64,000 nucleotides of DNA from Planococcus citri (lineage: Eukaryota; Arthropoda; Insecta; Hemiptera; Pseudococcidae). The position numbers were made by a program, and so were the translations under genes. A model generated the notes under the pieces. It searched no databases. It had not been told where the DNA came from and saw nothing but the letters and a program-made list of their open reading frames with translations. Positions 46,952 to 55,777 of this stretch are shown piece after piece. The stretch's first letter is position 1, and the number at the start of each line of letters is the position of its first letter. Where the stretch lies: the NCBI RefSeq assembly GCF_950023065.1, contig NC_088680.1, positions 10,218,559 to 10,282,558 of the forward strand, in the 5' to 3' direction.

Positions 46952-48691
46952 TTAAAAAATACTTACATAACTCAGTACCCGTGGCTGGTACTCCACGTAC
47001 CAAATTTCAACCACCACTGACAACACATAGCCGCATGTGATCGGGATGGGCGCTAGTTTATCTTGGGGACAATCCTTGCAACTTTTTGGTCTCCGCAGAG
47101 AAAATCTGAATACGAACTCCATAGGCTGAAACAGAAAAAAATATAAATTAAAAACAATTCAAAACAGAAAAATTTAAACATTATTACAAAAATACAAATA
47201 AAATAAAAAAATTACCTTTTCCACCATGGCGTAATTGATTGGAGTACTGTCAAACGAAAGCTTTCGTTTCGTACCCCTCAGGGGGGTGGGGCTCCATCGC
47301 ACCATCGACAGGAACCTCCGATTTCCCTGAAAATTAAAAATAATTTGTTAGATACAGGTAAGTATATGCATGCTACTTACTACCTAAAATCAATATCTAG
47401 GTACTAACCTCATCATAAATGTCTGCGAAGGGTACAGATTCTTCTAAAGCGTCTCCATCATCAATCGTCATGGAGTACTCCATTCTCTCTACATCCTCCA
47501 CTTTCATCGGAGTTGAGGACCCAAAGACTCCAGCACAGAAACTCTGAAACAAAAACAAAAAAATTAAATCAGACAAATACTTTGTAAATACAATAAAATA
47601 CACTCAAATGTACGTAAATACGAATAAAACAACGTTAAAATCGGTAAAAACACGAAAAAAATCAGTAAAAATTGTTGAAAAATTGATTAAAATAAAAAAA
47701 TTGATTTGAAAAAATAAAAACGGTAAAATACACGCAAATGTACGTAAATAAAAATAAAACGACATTAAAATCGACTAAAATACGCGAATCCGAGATGAAA
47801 ACAAATAATATCACATGAAAATAAGCTTAAAAATTTTTTAAAAATAAAATACCGCAAAATGCGACGAAAAACACACAATTTCACCCCCCAAAAAAATTTA
47901 AACACCCGAAAACGAGGAAAAACACGAATTACGAGTTGAATTTACGAGAAAAACGGCCAAAAATTGAATAATAATAAAAAACCACCCCAAAAAATTCAAA
48001 AACGTGTTAAAAATACGTAAAAATATGTTTAAAAAAATTCAAATCAACAAAAAACACGAATCACGAGTAAAAAAACAATAAAAAATACACAAAAATACGT
48101 GATAACGCTCGAAAATGACGGAAAACACCGGATTTCACTCCCCAAAAAAAATTTAAACACCCGAAAACGAGGAAAAACACGAATTACGAGTTGAATTTAC
48201 GAGAAAAACAGGTCAAAAATACTAGAAAATCGGCGAAAATCGAAAAAATAATAAAAAAACCACCCGAAAACGAGGAAAAACACGAATTACGAGTTGAATT
48301 TACGAGAAAAACAGGTAAAAAATACTAGAAAATCGGCGAAAATTGAAAAAATAATAAAAAAACCACCCCAAAAAATGTTGAAACGATCAAAAAATCAATA
48401 AAATATGCAAAATTACACGAAAATACGCTTTAAAAATGTTTAAAAAGACAAAAACATGCAAAAATATGATTAAAAACACACGAAGACCAATGAAAACACG
48501 CAAAAATGCGACGAAAAACACACGATTTCACCCCCCAAAAAATTTAAAACACCCGAAAATGTGCCGAAAAAATTTAGAACGCCCGAAAATCAATAAAAAA
48601 CACGCGAATTACGATAAAAATTGATGAAAAAACATGTAAATATTATGAATAAAATTAAAAATGTGTAGGTACTTACTTCGTAGCTTTCCAT
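46952..48691 (-). CDS. Small four-exon gene in right palindrome arm
   Basis: Mirror copy of the 45,020-46,759 gene, transcribed toward it. Exons by symmetry are 48677-48691, 47409-47543, 47216-47326 and 46952-47125. Exon 2 encodes exactly the same residues as its partner, and the splice borders checked are identical. Both copies are intact, which fits recent duplication, gene conversion between arms, or an assembly fold-back. Confidence 0.62.
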
Positions 48692-49011
48692 TTCTGATTT
48701 TTGATAAGTTCTAAAAATTGAATACAAATAATCACGAAATTTAAAAAATTTAATTAATTCCAAGTATGAAATTAAAATGAAATTAAAATGATCACAAAAT
48801 TTAAAAATTCAATTAATTCAAAATTCAAAAAGTGAAATAAAAATATTGCTGTAGATACTTTATTACTGGTAGGTATTTTATTTGATTACTAAGAAATTAT
48901 GAAGAGAAGACTTGCTCTTGATGCTAATGTTTTAAACAGACTAAATTTGATCAGAGATGCACTAGTATATTTTTCCTACAAATCTAACAAAAATCCGTTA
49001 CAATTCGTGGG

Positions 49012-49415
49012 TGATAGGGTTTGGGGGTAAAATGACATTTAGTGATTGTCTCTGTATAGTTGCCAACTTGTCCACTGTTCTTTTTTCAAGTTAGAAAATC
49101 AAATACTTTATTGTCTATGCTAAATCAAGGCAAATTGAAGAAGGGTTGCATGTTCTATCAAAACACATTCGTCACACTTTACCCTTTCATTAATTCACCT
49201 GTGGAGATGTCCGTTTACATGCGATGAGAATTAAACTTGATAAACATCTCTAGAGGCTGGCGTTTCTAAAACTGCATAAAACAGGCGCCACCAGTTAAAA
49301 AGACAACACAGGGTTATATGTATAAAAAAAATCTATTTCATTTCAAAGTACTTTACAAAACTTATATATAGGTAGGTATACTTAAAATGTAACTTAATAT
49401 AGGTAGGTACATTAT
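49012..49415. other. Junction between palindrome and Maverick
   Basis: 404 bases with no ORF. The left end and terminal inverted repeat of the Maverick would be expected here. AGTGATTGTCTCTGTATAGT at 49,041 has the AG start usual for these elements, but its partner is not in the window, so the boundary is undefined. Confidence 0.4.
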
Positions 49416-50675
49416 TTACAAAATTTGCTTAACAATTCCATCAAATGCATTATATGTGAAAATATGATCATAAACTATGATACAGAATGCCTCAGTATCC
49501 GAGGCTACATTATTTTTACACCTAAATTCCAAACGAATATTTATTGGGCCTGTCAAAGCAGAATTTAAATTTTCTTCTTGATGAGAGCAATTGAATACAA
49601 CCATAGGTATATAGGTGATGAACTCATCCATTCCATAACGAGTATTTATGACTGCTGTATTATAATAGGCAGAGTAAAATTGAGCAAACATTTGATACAA
49701 AAGGGAGGTTTGCTTTTTGTCAAAATCTAGAGTAGGTATTTCACAAGGATAGGATCTATCATTCAGCTCTAATCTGTAAGATTCCAAGGCTAAATTATCA
49801 AATTGACTAATTCGTTTTGAAAACTCATTGCGCCTCTTTGTTTGGAAAAATACAATTACATATCTTGGTTTCAAAAGTGAATTACTCACTCTTACACACC
49901 AATTATGATGAGTGGTCTGTGGTAAGGCAGGGCAATTATATACTTGCCAAGATCTAAAATTCATCAATAGACTTTTATTTCCTTTTATTGTGCTTAAAAA
50001 CATCAATTTAAGTGCATCAGATGGGTAAATTACTGGCATTTTCCAGCTCACTTCATCAAGTGTTATTGAAGGGGTAGGGGCTGGAGTCCCATCAGCATTG
50101 GCGCCAGGTGCGACACCCCCCAAATAAAATACATTCGAATCATTTCTTGATCTCGTAATTATGAGCTGCTGTGTTGCATTTATGACAACTTGTTTACAAT
50201 CTTCAAATATTCCAAGTAGGCATTCCATAGGCATGTACAATTCAAAGTCTCCAGTTGTTTCATTGTAGCATGATTTATAAGTTTCCAAAAAAGTGAAACC
50301 AATTGACTCATAGTAGTTTTTTGAGCTTTCAGAACATGTAAGATGGTTTTTCACTGAACTTATAAGCCCAACATTCAGGTTTCTGTCCAATATTTGAGAA
50401 TTTATTTCATATGATATGGTGTTGAATAGGTACATGAGACCATTAAAATCAAACTTGTAGTTTGTACTCTTGGCATTTGTCACTTTTCCAGATACATAGA
50501 GGAATGAGCGACAGGGGAGGGTGAAAATTTCTTTATTCAAAATAGGAATACGTATTTCATCATTGTAAGACAGACTGCTTGGAGAATAAGGACGAAAAGT
50601 ATTCTCAGTAAAGTACTTGATACTGTCATCATATTCAACAGACTCTGATAAATGTAGGTTTTCACTGCTTATCAT
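49416..50675 (-). CDS. MCP: Maverick major capsid protein (hexon-like, 419 aa)
   Basis: Expected to form the icosahedral shell as a double jelly-roll protein. The assignment rests on position (last of the minus-strand structural genes, after the penton-like gene), on size, and on its beta-rich character. N-terminal features such as NDEIRIPILNKEIFTLPCRSFLYVSGKV resemble the first jelly-roll strands of Polinton capsids in general pattern; I see no invariant motif. Start is ATG at 50,675, 12 bases after the stop of the small basic ORF. A TATA-like TATAAAAGGG on the minus strand lies at about 50,810. A linker rich in P, G and A (PGANADGTPAPTPS) sits near residue 190. The frame is intact. Confidence 0.75.
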   Translation of the reverse strand: MISSENLHLSESVEYDDSIKYFTENTFRPYSPSSLSYNDEIRIPILNKEIFTLPCRSFLYVSGKVTNAKSTNYKFDFNGLMYLFNTISYEINSQILDRNLNVGLISSVKNHLTCSESSKNYYESIGFTFLETYKSCYNETTGDFELYMPMECLLGIFEDCKQVVINATQQLIITRSRNDSNVFYLGGVAPGANADGTPAPTPSITLDEVSWKMPVIYPSDALKLMFLSTIKGNKSLLMNFRSWQVYNCPALPQTTHHNWCVRVSNSLLKPRYVIVFFQTKRRNEFSKRISQFDNLALESYRLELNDRSYPCEIPTLDFDKKQTSLLYQMFAQFYSAYYNTAVINTRYGMDEFITYIPMVVFNCSHQEENLNSALTGPINIRLEFRCKNNVASDTEAFCIIVYDHIFTYNAFDGIVKQIL

Positions 50676-50686
50676 TGCTCAGCTGT

Positions 50687-50857
50687 TCAAACTAACACTT
50701 TAAAACCAAGTTTTTTCAAAAATTTCTTATTTTCAGCTGTAATCTTCTGTTTAGTATGTTTTCTATCACGTTTTAATGGACAATGTAAATTTATACCAAT
50801 TTGTCCCCCTTTTATACGTTTTTTTGAGGTATGGGGGTGTCTATTATAGGTAATCAT
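50687..50857 (-). CDS. Small basic protein with adenain-type cleavage motif (56 aa)
   Basis: Fills the gap between the penton-like gene (stop at 50,867) and the capsid gene (start 50,675), with 9- and 11-base spacers. ATG is at 50,857. The product is very basic, with about a third K/R, and contains KKRIKGGQIG near residue 15. I-K-G-G fits the (M/I/L)xGG consensus cut by adenovirus-type proteases, and this element encodes such a protease. Size, charge and place suggest a minor core or capsid-cement peptide processed during maturation. That is inference; no family is recognised. Confidence 0.6.
   Translation of the reverse strand: MITYNRHPHTSKKRIKGGQIGINLHCPLKRDRKHTKQKITAENKKFLKKLGFKVLV
50805..50820 (-). 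promoter_or_regulatory. TATA-like box upstream of the capsid gene
   Basis: The minus strand reads ACGTATAAAAGGGGG, a strong TATA match within the small basic ORF, about 135 bases before the capsid ATG. Confidence 0.45.
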
Positions 50858-50866
50858 GAGAAATTA

Positions 50867-51589
50867 TTAAATTTTTTCTACCAATAGTAATATTATGGTG
50901 ATGTAATTATTCCCAAAATTGATCAAATTTCCTTCTTCATCCTCCAAGTGCAACACAATATCACTAATATTATGAACTCCTTTTGATATAGGTACATAGA
51001 TAGGATGAACTGGTTGCTCCACAATTAGCGTGCGCCGAGGTGCAGAAACAGTGAATGAATGCAAAATATGCGATAATTTTTCATTTTTATATGAATTTGT
51101 GACGCAATTTGCATGTATGTTTATATTATAGTGTTCAGAAGATTTTGGAACTTGAATCTTATGGGGGGCTTCATAAGTGTACACATTGAGAGTGCGAACT
51201 GTTTTGCCAGCATTCAAATCTTGATGATCTTGAGGGAATCCTAACAGGGTTAACACACTATCCTTCCAATCAAATTCTAGGGGGTACCTTGACAAAATTG
51301 TACATTTGTGACTCCTAGCATCAAATTGAAATTTTATTATGTTTTGCTCATCAAAGTGATCACTTATTTTTTTAACTATATTATCATAAGTAAACATTTC
51401 ACAGTCCACCTTGAAGGCATTCCTATTTGGTACAACTCCGTCATCATAATGAAAATAAAAATTGCCAGGTCTGTCTGGAATCACCTCATTAAGCACTGTG
51501 AAAGAAATTAAAGCTAGCTCATATTTAGCATAAGGTTTGAGATGTATTGGGGGGGTGAATAGAGTTATGAATTGCAGGCCCCCTCCCAC
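50867..51589 (-). CDS. Maverick penton-like minor capsid protein (240 aa visible)
   Basis: Expected to form the five-fold vertices as a single jelly-roll protein. The start of the frame, GGGLQFITLFTPPIHLKPYAKYEL, has the FTPPI.L....YE pattern usual near the start of Polinton penton proteins. The first codon in this frame is GTG at 51,589. A better ATG at 51,614 is one base out of frame, so a single-base insertion in the CATTTCG run around 51,600 probably breaks the true start, unless it is a sequencing error. The gene lies between protease and small basic ORF, as in related elements. A TATA-like box lies about 40 bases upstream of the ATG. Confidence 0.75.
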   Translation of the reverse strand: MGGGLQFITLFTPPIHLKPYAKYELALISFTVLNEVIPDRPGNFYFHYDDGVVPNRNAFKVDCEMFTYDNIVKKISDHFDEQNIIKFQFDARSHKCTILSRYPLEFDWKDSVLTLLGFPQDHQDLNAGKTVRTLNVYTYEAPHKIQVPKSSEHYNINIHANCVTNSYKNEKLSHILHSFTVSAPRRTLIVEQPVHPIYVPISKGVHNISDIVLHLEDEEGNLINFGNNYITIILLLVEKI

Positions 51590-51645
51590 AGATATGAATT
51601 CGAAATGAGCTCATCTTGAAATGAATAAATTTTCCTTATACATGT

Positions 51646-51660
51646 CACTTATATAGTAAT
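51646..51660 (-). promoter_or_regulatory. TATA-like box upstream of the penton-like gene
   Basis: The minus strand reads ACTATATAAGTGAC at the 3' end of the protease gene, about 40 bases before the ATG at 51,614. Confidence 0.5.
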
Positions 51661-52077
51661 TTTTGAACCTTTAATTGTACAGTGTGGATGGTATTGTTTG
51701 GTTAAAAACTTGAGCACAAAGTGACCACAATTTACACTTTTCAATCCTTGATTACCCATGCAATTGTAGTAAATACGACATCCTTTCAAATAATGTAAAA
51801 GTTCAGGTAACAAGGGTATCCGACCAAAGCTATCAAATACTATAACTTCATTTTTCTGCTTGCTCATCGCCTGCCAGTGCGTACCCTCTCCAAATGAGGT
51901 ATCTAGATTCAATATGAGACATTCATTTTTAAGTGGTTTCTTAGGGAGCTCATCGCGACAAAATATGCCACGGAAATGCGGAATTTTCAATTTCTTGACA
52001 TATTTTACTAGCTGGTAGTCATATAGTGGTATTTTACTTGAAGGTAATTTCACTACAATCCGTTTTTTTCTCTTCAT
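51649..52077 (-). CDS. PRO: Adenain-like cysteine protease (142 aa)
   Basis: Maturation protease of the C5 (adenovirus protease) type, which trims capsid and core precursors. The catalytic set is visible in order: H67 in GTHWQAM, D82 in VFDSFG, Q110 in MGNQGLKS and C117 in VNCGHFVLKFL. The length is normal for Maverick proteases. The start ATG at 52,077 follows the core-protein stop at 52,080 with almost no spacer, so the two may share a transcript. Likely substrates in this element are the core protein (MKGG-G) and the small basic protein (IKGG-Q). The frame is intact. Confidence 0.93.
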   Translation of the reverse strand: MKRKKRIVVKLPSSKIPLYDYQLVKYVKKLKIPHFRGIFCRDELPKKPLKNECLILNLDTSFGEGTHWQAMSKQKNEVIVFDSFGRIPLLPELLHYLKGCRIYYNCMGNQGLKSVNCGHFVLKFLTKQYHPHCTIKGSKITI

Positions 52078-52079
52078 CG

Positions 52080-52880
52080 TCAGTTTAAAAATAATCCTAG
52101 ACCTCGCTTATGCTTATCAAGGTAAATTCCACTTCCAACTTTGGTCCGATTCTGGAATTCGTTTCGGAGGTCGTTGACCTTTTTAGCAGTAGCAACCACA
52201 CTTGCAACACGACCAACGATCCTACCTACTCGAGAAAGTGCACCTAAAATAGGTAGTAGTGCTATAGCTCCGCCTCTTCTAGGTAAAGGGATTACACGAG
52301 TAGGTTTCTTCTTGACCCGAAATTTTCTAATTGCTGCCAGTGATTCCTCCGCTGCTTTATGCAAATCCTGTCTTGATTTCCCTTTTATAGCATGTCTGGC
52401 TTTTTTTACAACCTGACCAAAGGTAAGTCCCCCTCCTTTCATTTTTCCTCTTCGCCTGGGTCTCCTACCACGCCTTTTACCTCGAATACCAGATCCTGTG
52501 GTGACTTTACCCAACATAGCTGCTGTAATGGTCCTTGCTGCTAATTTTTCACCAAAAGTAGAGTCCTTGGCTGCACCTCTTAGCAGAGCTGCCCTAAGTA
52601 ATTCTTTATCTGCTTGATTTCTCAACTCTACTGTTTTATTCTTTTCGTATGCAATGTCGTGAACTTTGCACGCTTCGTCCAGAGGATTAACACCTTTATC
52701 ACCTCTTGCAAGGCGTTGGCTTAACTTTGTACCTGGCCCGCAGAAATTGTAACCTGGTATGTGAGCTTCGAAAGGTAGGTGATCTATCAACCAATTGAGA
52801 ACTCCCTTACCAAATTTACGCTTTCTGAAGTGATAGTTAATCACCATTGCCCAAGTAAAAATGATAAATTTTACAATCAA
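52080..52880 (-). CDS. Core protein with phospholipase A2-like domain (266 aa)
   Basis: An N-terminal PLA2-like domain is shown by the calcium-loop motif FCGPGTKL (residues 46-53) and the catalytic pair in LDEACKVHDIAYEK (H74, D75). In parvoviruses such a domain opens endosomal membranes; a similar entry role here is inferred. The rest is a very basic tract (GKRRGRRPRRRGKMKGGG, 133-151), where MKGG-G fits the adenain cleavage consensus, and a hydrophobic segment near residues 205-235 (AIALLPILGAL), as in adenovirus core-type precursors. A minus-strand TATA box at 52,886-52,897 is too close to the first ATG, so the ATG at 52,847 (residue 12) is probably the true start. The frame is intact. Confidence 0.82.
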   Translation of the reverse strand: MIVKFIIFTWAMVINYHFRKRKFGKGVLNWLIDHLPFEAHIPGYNFCGPGTKLSQRLARGDKGVNPLDEACKVHDIAYEKNKTVELRNQADKELLRAALLRGAAKDSTFGEKLAARTITAAMLGKVTTGSGIRGKRRGRRPRRRGKMKGGGLTFGQVVKKARHAIKGKSRQDLHKAAEESLAAIRKFRVKKKPTRVIPLPRRGGAIALLPILGALSRVGRIVGRVASVVATAKKVNDLRNEFQNRTKVGSGIYLDKHKRGLGLFLN

Positions 52881-52885
52881 CTACC

Positions 52886-52936
52886 CTATTTATATACTTT
52901 TTGCCCTGGGGGTTCATGAAATTTTCCTATAAATAC
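52886..52936. promoter_or_regulatory. Divergent promoter between core and ATPase genes
   Basis: Two TATA-like boxes face outward. The minus strand reads GTATATAAATAG at 52,886-52,897 for the core/protease side. The plus strand reads CCTATAAATAC at 52,926-52,936 for the ATPase side, whose ATG is at 52,993. Confidence 0.6.
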
Positions 52937-52992
52937 TCTGACGAGGGTCCTTATTTAAAATTTTTAAAAAAGCACAATTTATTGTACAAGTG

Positions 52993-53700
52993 ATGCGAAT
53001 TCTAGAGCAGGGTATAAAATTACCTGTTCAGCAGTGTATGCTGGAAGCAGGAGAGGAGCGTATAACCCATGGGTACCTATTCCCAAACACGATTAGAGGC
53101 TTACTAGTAGGACCATCCGGATGTGGAAAAACTAATTTAATGATCACCCTGCTACAACATAAAAATGGTCTGAGGTATGAAAATGTATACATTGTTAGCA
53201 AAAGCCTATTTCAAGAAAAATATCAAAAATTGCAGAAAATCTATAGGATGCTCCCAGAAATTGGATACTACACGTTTGACACCCCTGAAAAAATCTGTGA
53301 ACCCCAAGATTGTAAGCCCAATTCCATTGTAATTTTTGACGATGTAAGCTCATCAAATGAAGCGAATCCAAAATTACGTGCATACTTTTCAATGGGTAGG
53401 CATAAAAATATTTCAGTTTTTCTATTGATTCAAAGCTACAGTAGGATAAGTAAGCATTTAATTAGGGATAATGCAAACTTTATAGTGCTTTTCAAACAAG
53501 ATGCACTGAATACTCGACATGTCTATGATGATCACCTGAGTGCTGACCTCAGTTTCAAGCGATTTCAAAGTATCTGTGCACTATGCTGGAAAGAACGATA
53601 TGGTTTTTTAGTGATTGACACACAATCCCCTATAAATAGGGGTCGTTTACGCTGTTCCTTATATCATTTCATATCATTGAGCAATGAAGGTGAGACGTGA
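52993..53700 (+). CDS. ATP: FtsK/HerA-type DNA-packaging ATPase (235 aa)
   Basis: Pumps genome DNA into the capsid in this virus group (A32-like). Walker A is LLVGPSGCGKTNL (about residues 37-49), and Walker B is SIVIFDDVSS (about 112-120), followed by FSMGRHKNISVFLLIQSYSRISKHLIRDNANFIVLFK, the typical sensor region. The first codon of the open frame is GTG at 52,990; ATG at 52,993 is the likelier start. It overlaps the next gene by 17 bases. The frame is intact and of normal length. Confidence 0.93.
   Translation: MRILEQGIKLPVQQCMLEAGEERITHGYLFPNTIRGLLVGPSGCGKTNLMITLLQHKNGLRYENVYIVSKSLFQEKYQKLQKIYRMLPEIGYYTFDTPEKICEPQDCKPNSIVIFDDVSSSNEANPKLRAYFSMGRHKNISVFLLIQSYSRISKHLIRDNANFIVLFKQDALNTRHVYDDHLSADLSFKRFQSICALCWKERYGFLVIDTQSPINRGRLRCSLYHFISLSNEGET
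53627..53642 (+). promoter_or_regulatory. Palindromic TATA box before the PY-like gene
   Basis: CCCCTATAAATAGGGG, a TATA box within a near-perfect palindrome at the 3' end of the ATPase gene, lies 42 bases before the next ATG. Confidence 0.55.
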
Positions 53701-54643
53701 AAAGAGAAAGCTCCATGCTGGAAAGGCTGCAGAGCCCCCCTATTTCAATAGAGAAATTGCTGAGAAAAAAGAACTAGTTAGCATTTCTGATGAAATTAGG
53801 GAGAAATTTGAGCTACTTCAAGACACAAAAATTGATAAGCAACGGAAAATAATGGAGAATTTGGCACCTATAGTACAGCCTTTACAAGATTTGAAAAATA
53901 ATTTTAAACAACACAAAGATATCGAAACCCAAACAGGTAATGAACAAAATATCATCAAAATTAAACCAGAGAGCCACGCTGATAATCAAGTTAATGAAAC
54001 TACAGATGGTAAGGTCAATAACCCTAGTCCGAGGGTACTTAGGAAACGCCCTAAACACAACATTTCATACAAGATTCCCAGAAAAAAGACAGATAAGACA
54101 TCTCTATTTACATCAGCTAGTGATGACCCAGTTTATGGCATGAAATTTAATAAAAAATTGGGCTCCTATACTATAGGTAACACTCCTGTGTACATAGACA
54201 AGTCTGAACTTCTCATTCAAGACCAGTCATTCACAAAAACTCCAGGGTTGATGCAATTGTTGACAACTTCTCAAAAATCCTACAACAGTGTTCTTCCAGA
54301 AGATATAAATACTTATAAAGAGATATTAAAGCTCACAAAACCTCATTTAAGGAAAGATGGTCGTCTCAAGTGGCAGAGAGGAGATAAATTTCAGTTTATT
54401 AAAACTTTATTTTCAAATCCAAAATCTGGAGGTTGCATATCTGACCCCAGAAAGGCGATTATTACACCATCTAATAAAAAATATCAGCTGATCTATTATA
54501 ACGACTTCAACGAATTAATCAATCGAATGAAAGTACTTGTTGGTGAACAAAACTCTGGAAACCACTCTGAAGACTTGAAAAGAGAGTTACATTCCATAAT
54601 TGAAGAGTTACTTGAAGCTGGTATCATTGCCTATAGAGCATGA
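53684..54643 (+). CDS. PY-like conserved Maverick protein (319 aa)
   Basis: Lies between ATPase and integrase, as the PY gene of Polintons often does. The N-terminal half is charged and predicted helical or disordered (EKKELVSISDEIREKFELLQ), with a basic nuclear-signal-like RKRPKHN and KIPRKKTDK near residue 120. The C-terminal half has the recurrent pattern DPVYGMKFNKKLGSYTIG, then an I.....L.I...F..T.GLMQLL run and KPHLRKDGRLKWQRGDKF. This pattern is shared by many insect Maverick proteins of unknown role (I believe the DUF8207 group). It ends in ATGA overlapping the integrase start by four bases. Confidence 0.65.
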   Translation: MKVRREKRKLHAGKAAEPPYFNREIAEKKELVSISDEIREKFELLQDTKIDKQRKIMENLAPIVQPLQDLKNNFKQHKDIETQTGNEQNIIKIKPESHADNQVNETTDGKVNNPSPRVLRKRPKHNISYKIPRKKTDKTSLFTSASDDPVYGMKFNKKLGSYTIGNTPVYIDKSELLIQDQSFTKTPGLMQLLTTSQKSYNSVLPEDINTYKEILKLTKPHLRKDGRLKWQRGDKFQFIKTLFSNPKSGGCISDPRKAIITPSNKKYQLIYYNDFNELINRMKVLVGEQNSGNHSEDLKRELHSIIEELLEAGIIAYRA

Positions 54644-55593
54644 CTTCAGCCAAACGTGAGGTGGCACTGGAGCTGCACAAGGCTGCAAGGAGGAACTACT
54701 CAAGGAGAAGGGTTGAGATAAAAGGTCTCTATGACTTGTTTGCTGCTGACTTGGTTGATATGATAGCTTATGCTGCAGAGAATGAGCAATTCAAGTACAT
54801 TCTAACGGTGATAAATTGCTTTTCAAAATATGCATGGTGTATACCTCTGAAACAAAAAACTGGTCGAGAGGTGGCTGCTGCGTTGGAGTCTATTTTTTCT
54901 AGCATACCCAAGCCCCCTAAATATCTGCATACAGATCAAGGTACAGAATTTTACAACTCAGACTGTCAGAAAATCTACAAAAAATATAAAATTCACCACT
55001 ACTCAACTTATAGCGTAGTCAAGGCAGGAATAATTGAAAGGTTCAATCAAAGTCTTCGTCATTTAATGTTCCGTGAGTTCAGTGTGAGGGGGTCCTATGA
55101 GTACATAAAAATACTACCAAAACTTTTGAAAATATACAACAATAGGTACCATAGAACGATAGAATGTGCTCCATCACAGGTTAATGAACACAACCAAGCC
55201 GAAATATTGAAACGAATCCTCAAGAATACAGGTCCTGCAAAGCAACCGGCTATAAAACCAAAATTCAAGGTTGGGGCCAAAGTTAGAATTTCCTACCAAA
55301 AAGCCCTATTTGTTCCTGGGTATTTGCCAAGATGGTCAACTGAGATATTTACTGTGGTTAAAGTTCAAACAAATACTCGTCCAATTACATATATTCTCAA
55401 AGATTACAAGGGGGCTGAAATTAAGGGGACTTTTTATGCTGAAGAGTTGCAAGAAACAAAACATCCAGACATTTACTTGATTGAGAAAATTATTCAAACT
55501 CGAGGTAATCGGGTACTTGTTAAATGGCTAGGATTCGATGAAACAGAAAACAGCTGGATCCCAAAATCTGACATACTACCAAATGATCCGTGA
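54640..55593 (+). CDS. INT: Retroviral-type integrase with chromodomain (317 aa)
   Basis: Inserts the element into host DNA. The rve core shows the catalytic triad D37 (LFAADLVDM), D99 (LHTDQGTEF) and E133 (GIIERFNQSLRH). Before it is the short LHKAARRNYSRRRVEIKG segment usual for Maverick integrases; a full zinc-binding domain is not present. After the core come a basic SH3-like part (FKVGAKVRISYQK) and a C-terminal chromodomain (YLIEKIIQTRGNRVLVKWLG, then ENSWIPKSD), which may guide integration to chromatin. It overlaps the PY-like gene by four bases. The frame is intact. Confidence 0.96.
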   Translation: MTSAKREVALELHKAARRNYSRRRVEIKGLYDLFAADLVDMIAYAAENEQFKYILTVINCFSKYAWCIPLKQKTGREVAAALESIFSSIPKPPKYLHTDQGTEFYNSDCQKIYKKYKIHHYSTYSVVKAGIIERFNQSLRHLMFREFSVRGSYEYIKILPKLLKIYNNRYHRTIECAPSQVNEHNQAEILKRILKNTGPAKQPAIKPKFKVGAKVRISYQKALFVPGYLPRWSTEIFTVVKVQTNTRPITYILKDYKGAEIKGTFYAEELQETKHPDIYLIEKIIQTRGNRVLVKWLGFDETENSWIPKSDILPNDP

Positions 55594-55596
55594 AAT

Positions 55597-55614
55597 CCTA
55601 TAAATATACTATAG
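55597..55614 (+). promoter_or_regulatory. TATA-like box before the 148-residue ORF
   Basis: CCTATAAATATACTATAG right after the integrase stop, about 165 bases before the next ATG. Confidence 0.45.
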
Positions 55615-55777
55615 AAAACCGATAATGCGTTTATTATGTTAAAGGTATTGGAAAGGTAACGTGCTTGTAGGTCGCGCTCTTGGTGTTCTTCTATTGTTAT
55701 CCTGTCCGTTGTGCACTCTATTATACTACACTGTCTTTTATTTGTCATTATAAGTGGTGCACTCAGTTCTTTAGAAA

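Larger units (their letters stand above)
44700..49011. repeat. 4.3-kb near-perfect palindrome
   Basis: The left arm (44,700-46,83x) and right arm (46,87x-49,011) are reverse complements in exact register: every matched pair checked sums to 93,711, so the arms differ by no net indel in about 2.1 kb. Examples are exon frames 46,108-46,314 with 47,397-47,603, and 45,087-45,275 with 48,436-48,624. Divergence is small but real: C at 44,915 against T at 48,796, several changes around 46,806-46,850, and breakdown at the ends. The centre is a short imperfect loop. Three 44-bp direct repeats (starting 45,407, 45,510 and 45,765) lie in each arm. Confidence 0.93.

Noticed and set aside
44700..49011. Palindrome as the terminal inverted repeats of the Maverick
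   Set aside because: Both arms lie on one side of the Maverick and meet centre to centre; Maverick repeats should flank the gene block.
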